Source of the DNA: Alistipes sp.
GTDB lineage: Bacteria > Bacteroidota > Bacteroidia > Bacteroidales > Rikenellaceae
NCBI GenBank assembly: GCA_017629035.1
Contig: JAGBXX010000005.1
Span: 1-64,000, forward strand
Reading direction: 5' to 3'
Length of the DNA stretch: 64,000 bases
The translations under genes and the position numbers were made by a program. Numbering within the stretch: the stretch's first letter is position 1; every line of letters begins with the position of its first letter. The notes under the pieces are model-generated. The model made no database searches and was not told the origin of the DNA. It worked only from the letters and a program-made list of their open reading frames with translations. Shown piece after piece: positions 7,002 through 16,350 of the stretch.

Positions 7002-8315
7002 TTACTCGCAGCTCTGGTCCTGGTAGTCGAGGATAGTGCCCTGGAACGTACCAACGATGCGGTTGCCGTTGTCGTCGGCGCTATCAATCTCGAAGGTGTA
7101 GTCGTTGGTGCCATTCTTAGTCACCTTGACTGTACCTGCGGTCATAGGCGCTGCCTGCGACATATCTACCTGGCTCTGCTGGCACCATAGATACCATGCG
7201 TGGAGCTGGAGGCTATCGTCACGCAGACGACCCACAGGGATAGTATATGCGTAGTCCGAGGTGTTCTCGTCGTGGAACTTGTACTCGCCAACGATGCCGT
7301 CGAGGTTACTGAAACCACCGAGCTCCTTAGGTACGAGGAGGTCAAAGATGAGATACTCGCCGTTGTATGGGCTAATGTTAGCAACCATGTCGATAAACCA
7401 TACATCGTAGCCTGTGCCGAGGTGGTCGCCACGGTAGCGAGCGTTGATATGGCCATTAGTGACGTTGAAGGTGATATCCTCGGTGTACTGGCTCACGGGC
7501 GATACGTCGGCGTATGTATTCTGGATATAGTCCTCCATGATTGTCGAGCCGTGGTACTCCACGTGGTGCAGCGTGCCATCGAAGAAGGTGATGTCGGCAA
7601 CGATGCTATCCTCGGTAACCACAAGAGTGGCATCAGCAAAGGCTGTTGTTGTGTACTGTGGAGTGAAGATGTAGCTGTTGTCCTTATATGCGTCGATAGT
7701 GCCTGGGTTGCCCGAGCGAGAGTGGTCGAGCTTGTATGTGCCCACAGGTATGCGGTGCACAGAGTTGAACGACGAAGCCACATCGGAGTAGATGTCGAAG
7801 CGGTACTCCGTAGCGCCATCCTGCTTCGACTGGTAGTGGTCGGCACGCTGGTCGCCAAGGATTACGAAGTAGTTGAAGCCCTTGGTGTTGATGTACTTAC
7901 CCCAGTATGTACCTCCGAGGTGTGTTGCGGTGAACTCCACGTCGGCATGCTTCGTGCCACTCTGCTTTACCATGACCATGAAGCTATACTCGCCATACGA
8001 CACCTTGATTGTTGCGCTACGCTCCGTCTCGCCATCGTTGGCTGCGACGTTGAACGTAACCTTGCCCTCGCTCGCTGAGAGCTCCTCGATCCATGCCACG
8101 GCAGTAGCTGCCTCAGCGATGTTGGCACGTGTGGCCGAAAGGTCCTCAAACTCGTAGGTGATAACACCCTCACCACCTGCTGCCTCGAAGTTCATCACCG
8201 ACTGCGAGGTGAGCTTGATTTTGAGGTTAGGGTTAACCTCGTTGGGCCCCTCAGTAGGCTCACACGACACAAAAGCGACTGCTGCAAGAGCAATCATTGC
8301 AAAAAATCTTCTCAT
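7002..8315 (-). CDS. BACON-domain surface lipoprotein
   Basis: Lipoprotein signal ending FVSC (Cys18) followed by EPTEGPNE, an acidic stretch of the kind that exports Bacteroidetes lipoproteins to the cell surface. Residues about 31-118 are a BACON immunoglobulin-like domain (AAGGEGVITYEF ... WIEELS ... VSYGEYSFMVMVKQSG). Residues about 125-285 are the shared module described in the findings (GTYWGKY ... NYFVILGD ... YRFDIY ... IPVGTYKLD). A related C-terminal domain (about 290-437) ends in DYQDQSCE. BACON domains are thought to bind glycans or mucin-type surfaces, but no catalytic site is visible. Third gene of a three-gene run (gap of 31 bp upstream). Confidence 0.75.
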   Translation of the reverse strand: MRRFFAMIALAAVAFVSCEPTEGPNEVNPNLKIKLTSQSVMNFEAAGGEGVITYEFEDLSATRANIAEAATAVAWIEELSASEGKVTFNVAANDGETERSATIKVSYGEYSFMVMVKQSGTKHADVEFTATHLGGTYWGKYINTKGFNYFVILGDQRADHYQSKQDGATEYRFDIYSDVASSFNSVHRIPVGTYKLDHSRSGNPGTIDAYKDNSYIFTPQYTTTAFADATLVVTEDSIVADITFFDGTLHHVEYHGSTIMEDYIQNTYADVSPVSQYTEDITFNVTNGHINARYRGDHLGTGYDVWFIDMVANISPYNGEYLIFDLLVPKELGGFSNLDGIVGEYKFHDENTSDYAYTIPVGRLRDDSLQLHAWYLWCQQSQVDMSQAAPMTAGTVKVTKNGTNDYTFEIDSADDNGNRIVGTFQGTILDYQDQSCE

Positions 8316-8346
8316 TGTAGTTTTATAGGTTTTAAGTTTTTAGGTA

Positions 8347-9999
8347 TTACTTTTTATAGTCGAAGCCCACATACTCACCAAACTCACACATCGACGTTGT
8401 CACGACCTCGTATTTGTTGTCGTAATTCTCATTTGGTGCTGAGAGTATGGCGATAAGTTTGAAGTTCTCCTTCTTCCAGTGATTAGCGCAGAATAGGTCG
8501 AACTCCAAGACACGGCTCAGTGTTGTGCCAGCCTCGACGTAGCCAAACTCCATGCCTGCGATGTCACTATTAGATACGCCCGTAGGCGCATCGCGCATCA
8601 CACTCGAGTGTGTGTGCATCCATGAGGCTGTCGCTGCCGTCTGCTGGAGATAGATATCATCCTCGAGTACCCATAATGATAGCTTGTACTGCTGTGACAC
8701 AGAAGACTTTACCGATACGCTCACTACGATTTTGTCACCCTCAATCTTCGCTGCGTAGGCTATGCCTGCTGCGGGGTTCTCCTCCCATAGGTCGTCGATG
8801 CGCTGCTCGAGCTGATACTTACCCGTGTAGTTGAAGCAGTAGTTTGTCGTGAAGCTTGGATATCCTGTGAGTTTATCACCCGTAGAGCATACGTTCACGT
8901 AGTAGTTCCATAGCGTACGTGCCGCCGAGGAGTAGCATATCTCCTGCGAGCTAAAGGTGTAGGCGTAGACTACGTTGAACTTATCCTTATACTCAGCCTT
9001 CTCCTGCGTGTCGTGTATAGCCTGCTTGACACCTGGGCAGTAGGAGCATCCCGCACCTGTGTGGTCGACAATGAGCATTCGCTGGTTGAAGTCGAAGCTC
9101 TCGGGAGCGCTATCCTCAGGGAAGTTAGGGGCATAGTCGGGGATGACCGTAATGCTTAGTATCTTCGACTTTAGGCCGTTGTACTTGGCATAGAACGATA
9201 GCTCGCCACCCTCTGTTGGAGTGTATGGGTTGCTCACCTGCTCGTTGGTGTAGTTGCGATGAATCGTAGCCTTAGAGGTCACATCCTCGCCCTCATATAT
9301 CACGCTGAATGTAAGCTGCTCGCCACTCCTTAGCGACTGCTTGTCGGCGGTGAGTCTCACCTCGTCGCTTGCCGCCTCCTGGTCGACAAACACTGTGAGC
9401 TCATGTCCCATATATCCGAGCGTAATCTTGGCGTTGCGAGCCTTTGTGTCGCTGTTGCGTGCCACGCTGAACGAAACCTCTTTTGAAGTTATTGACTCTA
9501 TCACAACCCACTCTTTGTTCGATACCGCCTCGACAAGCGCATCCTCCTCATCACTCTCGATAGAGTAGGTTATCGTGCCCTTGCCACCCTTCGATGTGAA
9601 TGGCATCTTACGCTCCGAGGTTATTGTGAGCGAGGCGTTGCTATCTGCCGAGCCTCCCTCCTGCATCACGCCTACGCTTATCTGCTCCTTGCCGTAGCTC
9701 AGCGTCACGATGCCCACACGACTCTCTGTGCTGTGATTGGCGTCGACAAAGAGTGTAACCTGCTCACTAACACTGATGTTGCCTATCCAGTCTTCGGTTG
9801 TTGAAGCCTCAAGCTCGAGGCCCTCGACTGGGTCGGTTATGGTGTAGTGAATGGCCATGTCGCCACCCGCAGCGTCAATGCTCAGAACACCACCCTCCAC
9901 GCTGAGGTGCTGTACTTCGGGAGTAGGCTCCACGGCAGGGTTTTCGCACGCAGCAAAGAGTAGAGTCAAGGCTGCAAATATCAATCTTAACACTTTCAC
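8347..9999 (-). CDS. Lipoprotein with two BACON domains and an Omp28/thioredoxin-like domain
   Basis: Signal peptide with FAAC (Cys18). BACON domains span about 30-115 and 123-210, followed by an Ig-like stretch at about 213-285. The C-terminal part (about 300-550) resembles the Omp28-related family of Bacteroidetes outer-membrane proteins, with RMLIVDHTGAGCSYCPG carrying a CSYC motif (Cys318, Cys321) in a thioredoxin-like context. A redox role is possible. The family's biochemical function is not established. It sits between two other BACON lipoprotein genes with gaps of 25 and 31 bp, so cotranscription is likely. Confidence 0.75.
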   Translation of the reverse strand: MKVLRLIFAALTLLFAACENPAVEPTPEVQHLSVEGGVLSIDAAGGDMAIHYTITDPVEGLELEASTTEDWIGNISVSEQVTLFVDANHSTESRVGIVTLSYGKEQISVGVMQEGGSADSNASLTITSERKMPFTSKGGKGTITYSIESDEEDALVEAVSNKEWVVIESITSKEVSFSVARNSDTKARNAKITLGYMGHELTVFVDQEAASDEVRLTADKQSLRSGEQLTFSVIYEGEDVTSKATIHRNYTNEQVSNPYTPTEGGELSFYAKYNGLKSKILSITVIPDYAPNFPEDSAPESFDFNQRMLIVDHTGAGCSYCPGVKQAIHDTQEKAEYKDKFNVVYAYTFSSQEICYSSAARTLWNYYVNVCSTGDKLTGYPSFTTNYCFNYTGKYQLEQRIDDLWEENPAAGIAYAAKIEGDKIVVSVSVKSSVSQQYKLSLWVLEDDIYLQQTAATASWMHTHSSVMRDAPTGVSNSDIAGMEFGYVEAGTTLSRVLEFDLFCANHWKKENFKLIAILSAPNENYDNKYEVVTTSMCEFGEYVGFDYKK

Positions 10000-10024
10000 A
10001 CTAAATATGTTGTATATTGTTTAG

Positions 10025-11524
10025 TTACTTCGCTGGGTTGTTGAGCTCCATGCCGCCCATGTTAGCAAAGAATGGGTCGAAGCCAATCTCACCCACGTAG
10101 TGCATCTTGAGCACATCGAGTGTTGCTGTGCGCATATCTACCCAGATGTCATACATTCCATCCTTGTGCTCGATGGTCATGTATCCATCCAGGAGTGGCA
10201 CCTCACGACCACGAATCTTCACAATGCAGTAGTTCGTGTCAAAGCACCAGTAGCCATCACCCTCGGTGTCGCCAATGTAGTATGTGCCCTCGGGGATAAC
10301 GCTGTCAGTTACAGTATCTTTGCCCGCTGTGAAGTCGAGTGTGAGCACGATGTCGGCAGTGATTAGATAGAGGATGAAGTTGTTGTACGAAGGCATATAT
10401 GCGCCATCCACTCTATCCCAGATGATAGGGTAGCGACCCTCGGGCATTACCCAGAGCTCGGATGCCGACTCGTGATAGATGAAGAAGATGTCGTAGCGCA
10501 TGCCAGCCTCGGCCTCAATCTTCACGTCCGAGCCACCCTCGATGAGCATGATGTGATCCTCAGGGGCATTTGTCCCTGCCTCAGCCACGCCATAAGTGCC
10601 TTCCTCGCCACCATTGCAGCGAACCACAAACTCCATATCGCCCTCGAACTTCACGCCTCTTGCGGTGAGATACTTGCCGTCGGTCTTGAGTACCACGTCG
10701 CTCTCACGGTTGTTGCCCTCGAATGTGCCGAATATAGACCAGCGCTTCTCGCCTGGCTTGAGTGCCTCCTCAGCATCCTCGGGGTTGCCTCCTGCGCTCA
10801 TTATGCGGTATGTCTTGAGCTCCTTATCAAGGTAGATGTCATACTCTCCAGCCTCTGTCACCTTGATGTTGCTGCCCCAAGACTTAGCCTCGTAGATGAG
10901 GTTAGGCTCCGATACCTGGCCATTGCCACCGTAGCTCTTCTGGCCACCGTCGAAGATGAAGTTGAAGTTATCCTCGGCGCTGAGTGTCACGTTCTTCACG
11001 ACGAAGTAGTCACCCTCCTCGCTCATAGCCGTAGCCTCGGCCTTAGCCCACTCATTCATGGTGCCGTTTACTGCCCAGCCAGCGATGTACTCTGGCTCGT
11101 CGATAGGGTCATCGTTGCCATTCTCGCTGCCTGCAGCCTGCTTCACGGTCACCTCAAAGGCGAACTCGCTGATATAGGCTCTGATTACCGCCTCACGAGG
11201 CTCAAGCGTCTCATTGCGAGCAACATCGAATGTAATCTGGCTGAGTGTCACATCGACCTTCTCGTCGACCTCAATCCACTCTGCCGAGCACTCTATGCTA
11301 AGGTTCTTGCCCGTTGTTGGTCTTAGGTCGCCGCTGTTGCTCACCTTGCCAGGGTTGTAGTCGAAGTAGATAGAGCCACGACCACCCTCAGCCTCAAACT
11401 CCATTATCTCGTCAGAGCTGAGTGTCAACGACTCCTTCTCTGGAGTCCCTGTTGGGTCACTTGGAGTCTCGCATGCTGCAAATACCAGTGGTAGTGCAAG
11501 CAAAAAGTAAAAAAGCTTACGCAT
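10025..11524 (-). CDS. BACON lipoprotein with SusE/SusF-like modules
   Basis: Lipobox FAAC (Cys18) and acidic ETPSDPTGTPE tail. BACON domain at about 32-130. Residues about 148-245 (GWAVNGTMNEWAKAEATAM ... NFNFIFDGG ... AGEYDIYLDKELKTYRIM) look like the starch-binding-type beta-sandwich of SusE/SusF outer-membrane proteins. A second, more diverged copy follows at about 258-365 (WSIFGTF ... GMRYDIFFIYHESASELWVMPEG). The last 130 residues form another beta-rich domain. First gene of the three-gene operon. Carbohydrate binding is a reasonable inference, but no SusC/SusD pair is adjacent. Confidence 0.7.
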   Translation of the reverse strand: MRKLFYFLLALPLVFAACETPSDPTGTPEKESLTLSSDEIMEFEAEGGRGSIYFDYNPGKVSNSGDLRPTTGKNLSIECSAEWIEVDEKVDVTLSQITFDVARNETLEPREAVIRAYISEFAFEVTVKQAAGSENGNDDPIDEPEYIAGWAVNGTMNEWAKAEATAMSEEGDYFVVKNVTLSAEDNFNFIFDGGQKSYGGNGQVSEPNLIYEAKSWGSNIKVTEAGEYDIYLDKELKTYRIMSAGGNPEDAEEALKPGEKRWSIFGTFEGNNRESDVVLKTDGKYLTARGVKFEGDMEFVVRCNGGEEGTYGVAEAGTNAPEDHIMLIEGGSDVKIEAEAGMRYDIFFIYHESASELWVMPEGRYPIIWDRVDGAYMPSYNNFILYLITADIVLTLDFTAGKDTVTDSVIPEGTYYIGDTEGDGYWCFDTNYCIVKIRGREVPLLDGYMTIEHKDGMYDIWVDMRTATLDVLKMHYVGEIGFDPFFANMGGMELNNPAK

Positions 11525-11574
11525 ATTTTTATAATTTTAATTATTTGTATTCTCAAAAAGAAAAAACATTCGTA

Positions 11575-11604
11575 CAAAGTTAACACAATTTTCTCAAAAT
11601 GCAA
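11575..11604 (-). promoter_or_regulatory. Promoter of the 10025-11524 lipoprotein operon
   Basis: On the minus strand TAACTTTG (11575-11582) is preceded 19 bases upstream by TTG (11602-11604). The same TTGCATTTT ... TAACTTTGTA pattern precedes the 19631-21880 lipoprotein gene. Confidence 0.65.
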
Positions 11605-11632
11605 GAATTTGTGGGCGAAAGATGTATGTGTG

Positions 11633-11697
11633 GGTTAATATGAGTTACGATGAGTTAATATATTGACCCATTAAACCATATTATAACCCATTCTGCT
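11633..11697. repeat. Short phased heptamer array between divergent promoters
   Basis: TGGGTTA, TGAGTTA and TGAGTTA spaced about 10 bp apart, then inverted ACCCAT and AACCCAT copies. This is the same motif family as the 84-bp repeats at 6365-6784. It lies between the minus-strand lipoprotein promoter and the valS promoter. Confidence 0.7.
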
Positions 11698-11729
11698 CGT
11701 AAAAACTTATTAAAGACCTACGTTTGCAG

Positions 11730-11761
11730 TTTGCACATTTCCTAAAAATTCATTATATTTG
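11730..11761 (+). promoter_or_regulatory. Promoter of the valS operon
   Basis: TTTG at 11730-11733 and TATATTTG at 11754-11761 with 20-base spacing. The predicted start near 11768 rules out the upstream in-frame ATG at 11759 and supports the start at 11834. Confidence 0.8.
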
Positions 11762-11833
11762 TGCGATTTGTGCGTGTGTACGTGCTCGTATATGCGCCCT
11801 AAGAAGCGACAACAAACAAATAATGAGATAGTT

Positions 11834-14458
11834 ATGCAGTTAGCAGACAAGTATTCGCCCGAGCTCATAGAGCAGAAATGGTACGATTTCTGGATTGAGC
11901 AGAACCTTTTTCACTCCGAGCCAGATGCTCGTGAGCCATATACAATCGTAATCCCACCACCAAACGTGACAGGTATGTTGCACATGGGCCACATGCTCAA
12001 CAATACGTTGCAGGATGTCCTTGTGCGCCGTGCACGTATGCAGGGCAAGAACGCCTGCTGGGTGCCAGGTACCGACCACGCATCAATCGCTACCGAGGCT
12101 AAGGTCGTAGCCAAGCTCAAGGCCGAGGGTATCGACAAGGCGACACTCACACGTGAGGAGTTCTTGAAGCACGCCTGGGAGTGGAAGGAGAAGCACGGAG
12201 GCATCATCCTCCAGCAGCTCCGCAAGCTCGGTGCTTCGTGCGACTGGGAGCGTACATGCTTTACGATGGACGAGCCACGCTCGGCAGGTGTCATCAAGGT
12301 ATTCGTGGACCTCTTCCGCAAGGGTCGCATCTACCGTGGTGTCCGCATGGTCAACTGGGACCCATCGGCATGCACAGCACTCTCGGACGAGGAGGTTATC
12401 TACAAGGAGTCGCAGGGTAAATTGTACTACCTGCGCTACAAGCTCGAGGGCTCAGAGGAGTATCTCGTTGTGGCTACAACACGCCCTGAGACCATCCTCG
12501 GCGATACAGCCCTCTGCGTTAACCCTAACGACGAGCGCTACAAGCACCTCCCAGCCGATGCACGTGTCATCGTGCCTTTGGTAGGTCGCTCTATCCCTGT
12601 TATCCGCGATGAGTACGTAGACCTCGAGTTCGGTACTGGTGCCTTGAAGGTTACCCCTGCACACGACGTCAACGACTATATGCTCGGCGAGAAGTATGGC
12701 CTCGAGACCATCGATATCTTCAACGACAACGGCACTATCAACGACAAGGTTGGTATGTACGTGGGCATGGAGCGTTTCGAGTGTCGCCGTGTCATCGAGG
12801 GCGACCTCAGCGAGGCAGGCCTTCTGGAGAAGGTTGAGCCTTATACCAACAACGTGGGCTACTCGGAGCGTACAGGTGTCGCTATCGAGCCTAAGCTCTC
12901 TATGCAGTGGTTCCTCTCTATGGATGAGCTCGCTAAGCCAGCAACTACTGCCGTGTTGGAGGATATCATCAAGTTTGTACCGGCAAAATACAAGAATACA
13001 TACCGCCACTGGATGGAGAATATCAAGGATTGGTGTATCTCACGTCAGTTGTGGTGGGGTCAGCGTATCCCTGCCTACTACCTTCCAAAGGGTGGCTACG
13101 TAGTAGCAGAGAGTGCCGAGGAGGCTCTCCGCCTCGCACAGGAGAAGGATGCATCGCTCACCATGGCCGACTTGCGCCAGGACGAGGATGTGCTCGATAC
13201 ATGGTTCTCATCATGGTTGTGGCCAATCTCTGTATTTGACGGCTTGCGCTATCCTAACAACCCTGAGATTGAGTACTACTACCCAACCAACGACCTTGTG
13301 ACAGGTCCAGATATCATCTTCTTCTGGGTTGCACGTATGATCATGGCGGGCTACGAGTGGCGTGGCACCTTCCCATTCAAGAACGTCTACTTCACAGGTA
13401 TCGTTCGTGATAAGCTCGGCCGTAAGATGTCTAAGCAGCTCGGCAACTCGCCCGACCCACTCGACCTCATCGCTAAGTATGGCGCCGACGGTATGCGTGT
13501 GGCTATGCTCATGTCTACCTCTGCCGGCAACGACGTGATGTTCGACGAGGCACTATGCGAGCAGGGCCGTAACTTCGGCAACAAGATCTGGAACGCCTAC
13601 CGCCTTGTGAATATGTGGGCCGTAGACGAGAGCCTCGAGCAGCCTGAGTATGCCAAGGAGGCTATCACATGGTTCGACGAGGTTATGGTGGAGCGTATCG
13701 AGCGCATCAACCACAACATGGAGCAGTACCGCATCTCTGAGGCCTTTACCGAGCTCTATCGCCTGTTCTGGGATGACTTCAGCGGCTGGTACCTCGAGAT
13801 GGTTAAGCCAGCATACCAGTGCCCTGCAGATGCTAAGACTATTGCACGCACCAAGCACTACTTCGACCAGTTGCTCCGCCTGTTGCACCCATTCATGCCA
13901 TTTATTACGGAGGAGATCTGGCAGGACCTCAAGCCTGAGGCCGATGTTAACTCTATCGTCATCGCCCAGCAGCCTAAGGTGGAGCGTGAGGCTGACGAGA
14001 AGATTATCGCTCGCTTTGGACTTGCCCAGGAGGTTATCACCGCCGTGCGTAATGTACGTAAGCAGAAGAACATCCCTCAGCGTGAGGCACTCAAGTTGCA
14101 GTATATCGCCGACGATAACTTCCCAGCAGAGTTCCTCGCAACAATCACTAAGCTCGCAGGTATCGAGTCTGTTGAGGCCGTTGCTGAGAAGAATGCTACT
14201 GCTGCTGCCTTCATCGTCAAGACTACGCAGTATTTTGTTCCACTCGAGGGTAACATCGACAAGGAGGCAGAGATTAAGCGTCTTAGCGCCGACCTTGAGT
14301 ACCTCGAGGGCTTCCTTCAGTCGGTAATGAAGAAGCTGTCGAACGAGCGCTTTGTGTCGTCAGCACCCGAGAAGGTTGTTGCCAACGAGCGTGCTAAGCA
14401 GGCAGATGCCGAGGCTAAGATTGCAGCTATCAAGGAGCAGATTAACGCCCTCAAGTAG
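11834..14458 (+). CDS. valS: Valine--tRNA ligase
   Basis: Charges tRNA-Val with valine and edits threonine, in the cytoplasm. A class I synthetase of 874 residues, the usual length. The HIGH-type motif is HMGH in [13 protein letters not shown], and the KMSKS motif is [16 protein letters not shown]. The C-terminal coiled-coil arm typical of ValRS is visible ([19 protein letters not shown] ... [14 protein letters not shown]). An upstream in-frame ATG at 11759 would add 25 residues rich in cysteine, but it lies before the predicted transcription start, so [16 protein letters not shown] is the chosen N-terminus. First gene of a four-gene operon: rnhA begins 2 bases after its stop. Confidence 0.97.
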   Translation: MQLADKYSPELIEQKWYDFWIEQNLFHSEPDAREPYTIVIPPPNVTGMLHMGHMLNNTLQDVLVRRARMQGKNACWVPGTDHASIATEAKVVAKLKAEGIDKATLTREEFLKHAWEWKEKHGGIILQQLRKLGASCDWERTCFTMDEPRSAGVIKVFVDLFRKGRIYRGVRMVNWDPSACTALSDEEVIYKESQGKLYYLRYKLEGSEEYLVVATTRPETILGDTALCVNPNDERYKHLPADARVIVPLVGRSIPVIRDEYVDLEFGTGALKVTPAHDVNDYMLGEKYGLETIDIFNDNGTINDKVGMYVGMERFECRRVIEGDLSEAGLLEKVEPYTNNVGYSERTGVAIEPKLSMQWFLSMDELAKPATTAVLEDIIKFVPAKYKNTYRHWMENIKDWCISRQLWWGQRIPAYYLPKGGYVVAESAEEALRLAQEKDASLTMADLRQDEDVLDTWFSSWLWPISVFDGLRYPNNPEIEYYYPTNDLVTGPDIIFFWVARMIMAGYEWRGTFPFKNVYFTGIVRDKLGRKMSKQLGNSPDPLDLIAKYGADGMRVAMLMSTSAGNDVMFDEALCEQGRNFGNKIWNAYRLVNMWAVDESLEQPEYAKEAITWFDEVMVERIERINHNMEQYRISEAFTELYRLFWDDFSGWYLEMVKPAYQCPADAKTIARTKHYFDQLLRLLHPFMPFITEEIWQDLKPEADVNSIVIAQQPKVEREADEKIIARFGLAQEVITAVRNVRKQKNIPQREALKLQYIADDNFPAEFLATITKLAGIESVEAVAEKNATAAAFIVKTTQYFVPLEGNIDKEAEIKRLSADLEYLEGFLQSVMKKLSNERFVSSAPEKVVANERAKQADAEAKIAAIKEQINALK

Positions 14459-14460
14459 TC

Positions 14461-14916
14461 ATGGCTGCTGAGATTACGATATATACCGATGGCTCGGCAC
14501 TCGGCAACCCTGGCCCTGGCGGCTATGGCATTGTCCTGATGTCGGGCCCTCACCGCAAGGAGCTGTCACAGGGCTTCCGCCTCACGACAAACAACCGCAT
14601 GGAGCTTATGGCCGTATGCGTGGCTCTCGAGGCACTGCGCTTTCGTGGTAGCAACGTGACGATATACTCCGACTCGAAGTATGTTGTCGAGGCTGTCAAC
14701 CAGCGCTGGATATTGGGCTGGGAGCGTACAGGCTTCAAGGGTAAGAAGAACCCCGACCTCTGGATGCGCTTCCTCAGGATATACCGTGAGCACAACGTGC
14801 GCTTTGTCTGGGTCAAGGGTCACGCCTCGACCGTGGAGAACAACCGCTGCGACCAGCTCGCCGTGGCTGCTGCCTCGTCGGGAAACCTCATTGAAGATAC
14901 GGGCTACGATGGATAA
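14461..14916 (+). CDS. rnhA: Ribonuclease HI
   Basis: Endonuclease cleaving RNA in RNA-DNA hybrids (Okazaki primers, R-loops). At 151 residues the protein has the whole catalytic set: Asp10 in YTDGSALGNPGPGG, Glu48 in MELMAV, Asp71 in YSDSKYV and Asp131 in NNRCDQLA, with His121 in VKGHAS. Close to the classical bacterial RNase HI length. Begins 2 bases after valS and overlaps the next gene by 8 bases, so translation is probably coupled. Confidence 0.96.
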   Translation: MAAEITIYTDGSALGNPGPGGYGIVLMSGPHRKELSQGFRLTTNNRMELMAVCVALEALRFRGSNVTIYSDSKYVVEAVNQRWILGWERTGFKGKKNPDLWMRFLRIYREHNVRFVWVKGHASTVENNRCDQLAVAAASSGNLIEDTGYDG

Positions 14917-15505
14917 CAACTTCAAGAAACAGTCCTGGAAGCCAGGCACGCTCATCTACCCGCTGCCTGCGGTGCTTGTGAGCTGTGGCGAGAGCCCCGA
15001 GGAGTACAACCTGCTCACCGTGGCCTGGACAGGAACGGTATGCACCAACCCGCCCATGTGCTACATCTCGGTGCGCAAGGAGCGACACTCCTACGACATC
15101 ATACGTCGCACGGGAGAGTTCGTCATAAACCTTACCACGGAGGAGCTTGCACGTGCTACCGACTGGTGTGGCGTGCGCTCGGGACGTGATGTAAACAAGT
15201 GGGAGGCTATGGGCCTCACGCCTATGATTACGGAGCATGTAAAAGCCCCTATCGTCGCTGAGTCACCACTCTCCATCTGCTGCCGTGTGCGTCAGGTTGT
15301 GGAGCTCGGCTCGCACGATATGTTCATTGCCGATGTTGTGGGCATCGAGGCCGACGAGCGATATATCGACCCCGAGACTGGTAAGTTTTCGCTCGACAAG
15401 GCTAAGCCCATTGTCTACTCCCACGGCGAGTACTACACACTTGGAGAGCTCATTGGCCACTTCGGATGGTCGGTGCGTAAGAAGAGAACTAAACAACGAA
15501 AATAA
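14909..15505 (+). CDS. Flavin reductase-like FMN-binding protein
   Basis: A 198-residue protein starting MDNNFKKQSWKPG, whose ATG lies inside the end of rnhA. The sequence fits the flavin reductase/flavoredoxin split-barrel family: NLLTVAWTGTVCTNPPMCYISVRKERHSYDIIRRTGEFVINL is the typical FMN-binding core, and TDWCGVRSGRDVNKW follows. Such proteins bind FMN and act as NAD(P)H-flavin oxidoreductases or electron carriers. The substrate cannot be told from the sequence. The frame is open further upstream but would run through rnhA, so the overlapping ATG is preferred. Confidence 0.85.
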   Translation: MDNNFKKQSWKPGTLIYPLPAVLVSCGESPEEYNLLTVAWTGTVCTNPPMCYISVRKERHSYDIIRRTGEFVINLTTEELARATDWCGVRSGRDVNKWEAMGLTPMITEHVKAPIVAESPLSICCRVRQVVELGSHDMFIADVVGIEADERYIDPETGKFSLDKAKPIVYSHGEYYTLGELIGHFGWSVRKKRTKQRK

Positions 15506-15507
15506 CA

Positions 15508-16083
15508 ATGACAGAACAACAACACGACATACTCAACCGCTACGAGGAGTCACTGCGCAAGAGCCTTACGGAGCGCCTCTCGCAGGCAAAGTGGCTCGAT
15601 GGCCGCTTCCTCGAGGTTGAGGAGCTCAACGAGAAGTGGCGCACGTCGGCACCAAGCTACATGGTCGACGCAGTGCCCGAAGTTACTAAGTATCCCCTTG
15701 TAGCCATTGCCTGGGCTATGTACGAGGGTATGGGAGCTGCTGTGCTCTGGGACAAGGAGTGGAGCAGATACCAGGATGTCGAGGACTTCCATAAGATGTT
15801 CACCGAGCCACGTGGCTTCGACTGCATGGACGAGTATATCACCGAGATTTTGCTTTGCCACCCTCTGGGTAGTGCCGAGGCCGAGAAGGTCGAGGATATG
15901 GTGCGCTCAACAGCCGAGGCTGCACAGCTACTCATCCGCAAGGAGGGTATCGAGGCGCAGAGCGTCATGGCCTTCCACATCTTTGCCCGCACCACTAAAG
16001 TGATGTTCGAGGCGGGTGTTTCGGTGCAGCTTCGCCGTATGGGATATAACTACGTTAAGGTCAACGCCGACATAGTAAATTAA
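15508..16083 (+). CDS. Conserved hypothetical protein of the valS operon
   Basis: 191 residues, mostly helical and soluble, with no signal peptide or membrane segment. I do not recognise a family. Visible features are a conserved-looking aromatic cluster (PLVAIAWAMYEGMGAAVLWDKEW) and a Cys-containing middle (GFDCMDEYITEILLCHP). The start is 2 bases after the flavin-reductase stop, which makes it the last gene of the operon. Its TAA stop begins a 31-base element also found at the aspartase stop codon (54105-54135). An RNA or translation-linked role would fit the operon, but nothing in the protein shows it. Confidence 0.7.
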   Translation: MTEQQHDILNRYEESLRKSLTERLSQAKWLDGRFLEVEELNEKWRTSAPSYMVDAVPEVTKYPLVAIAWAMYEGMGAAVLWDKEWSRYQDVEDFHKMFTEPRGFDCMDEYITEILLCHPLGSAEAEKVEDMVRSTAEAAQLLIRKEGIEAQSVMAFHIFARTTKVMFEAGVSVQLRRMGYNYVKVNADIVN

Positions 16084-16111
16084 TTTCTTGTGATAAGCCG
16101 CAATCTGCGGC
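16081..16111 (+). ncRNA. 3' UTR hairpin element beginning at a stop codon, copy 1
   Basis: The element begins with the TAA stop of the gene ending at 16083. It carries TTTCTTGTGATAAG followed by the perfect hairpin GCCGCA-ATC-TGCGGC (16097-16111). The copy at 54105-54135 differs at only two of 31 positions. Those two bases pair with each other, so the stem is preserved by a compensatory change. Confidence 0.7.
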
Positions 16112-16120
16112 ACCAACCTT

Positions 16121-16173
16121 AGAGCCCCGAATGGGAAATACGTCAAGTATGTCCCATCCGAGGCTCTTTCGTT
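16121..16173 (+). terminator. Terminator of the valS operon
   Basis: Long stem AGAGCC-CG-ATGGGA-ATAC/GTAT-TCCCAT-CG-GGCTCT followed by TTCGTTT. Confidence 0.8.
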
Positions 16174-16235
16174 TGGCACCACATCTCACGACTTCTGACA
16201 ACAAATTCCCTCTCGCTGATTGAGGTTAGTGCAGC

Positions 16236-16350
16236 TGTGGGTTTCGATGGGTTATAGTGGGTTAAATGGGGACTATCCCCAACGCCTTGCTGCTAACATT
16301 TAACTCATAGAAACTCATTATTACTCATCTTAACTCAATCTAACTCACCC
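16236..16350. repeat. Phased heptamer array between convergent transcripts
   Basis: TGGGTTT, TGGGTTA, TGGGTTA and TGGGGAC repeat about every 10 bp. About 40 bp later the inverted forms AACTCAT, AACTCAT, TACTCAT, TAACTCA and TAACTCA also repeat about every 10 bp. Same motif class as 6365-6784 and 11633-11697. Confidence 0.75.

Noticed and set aside
7200..8078. Long plus-strand ORF (292 codons) opposite the lipoprotein gene
   Set aside because: It is the antisense frame of a biased coding sequence. The minus-strand frame has a signal peptide and BACON domain, and this one has no recognisable protein features.
11759..11833. Upstream start for valS adding 25 residues
   Set aside because: It begins within the -7 box, before the predicted transcription start.
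11834..14458. T-box or other riboswitch upstream of valS
   Set aside because: The leader is only about 65 nt, with no T-box or specifier structure visible.
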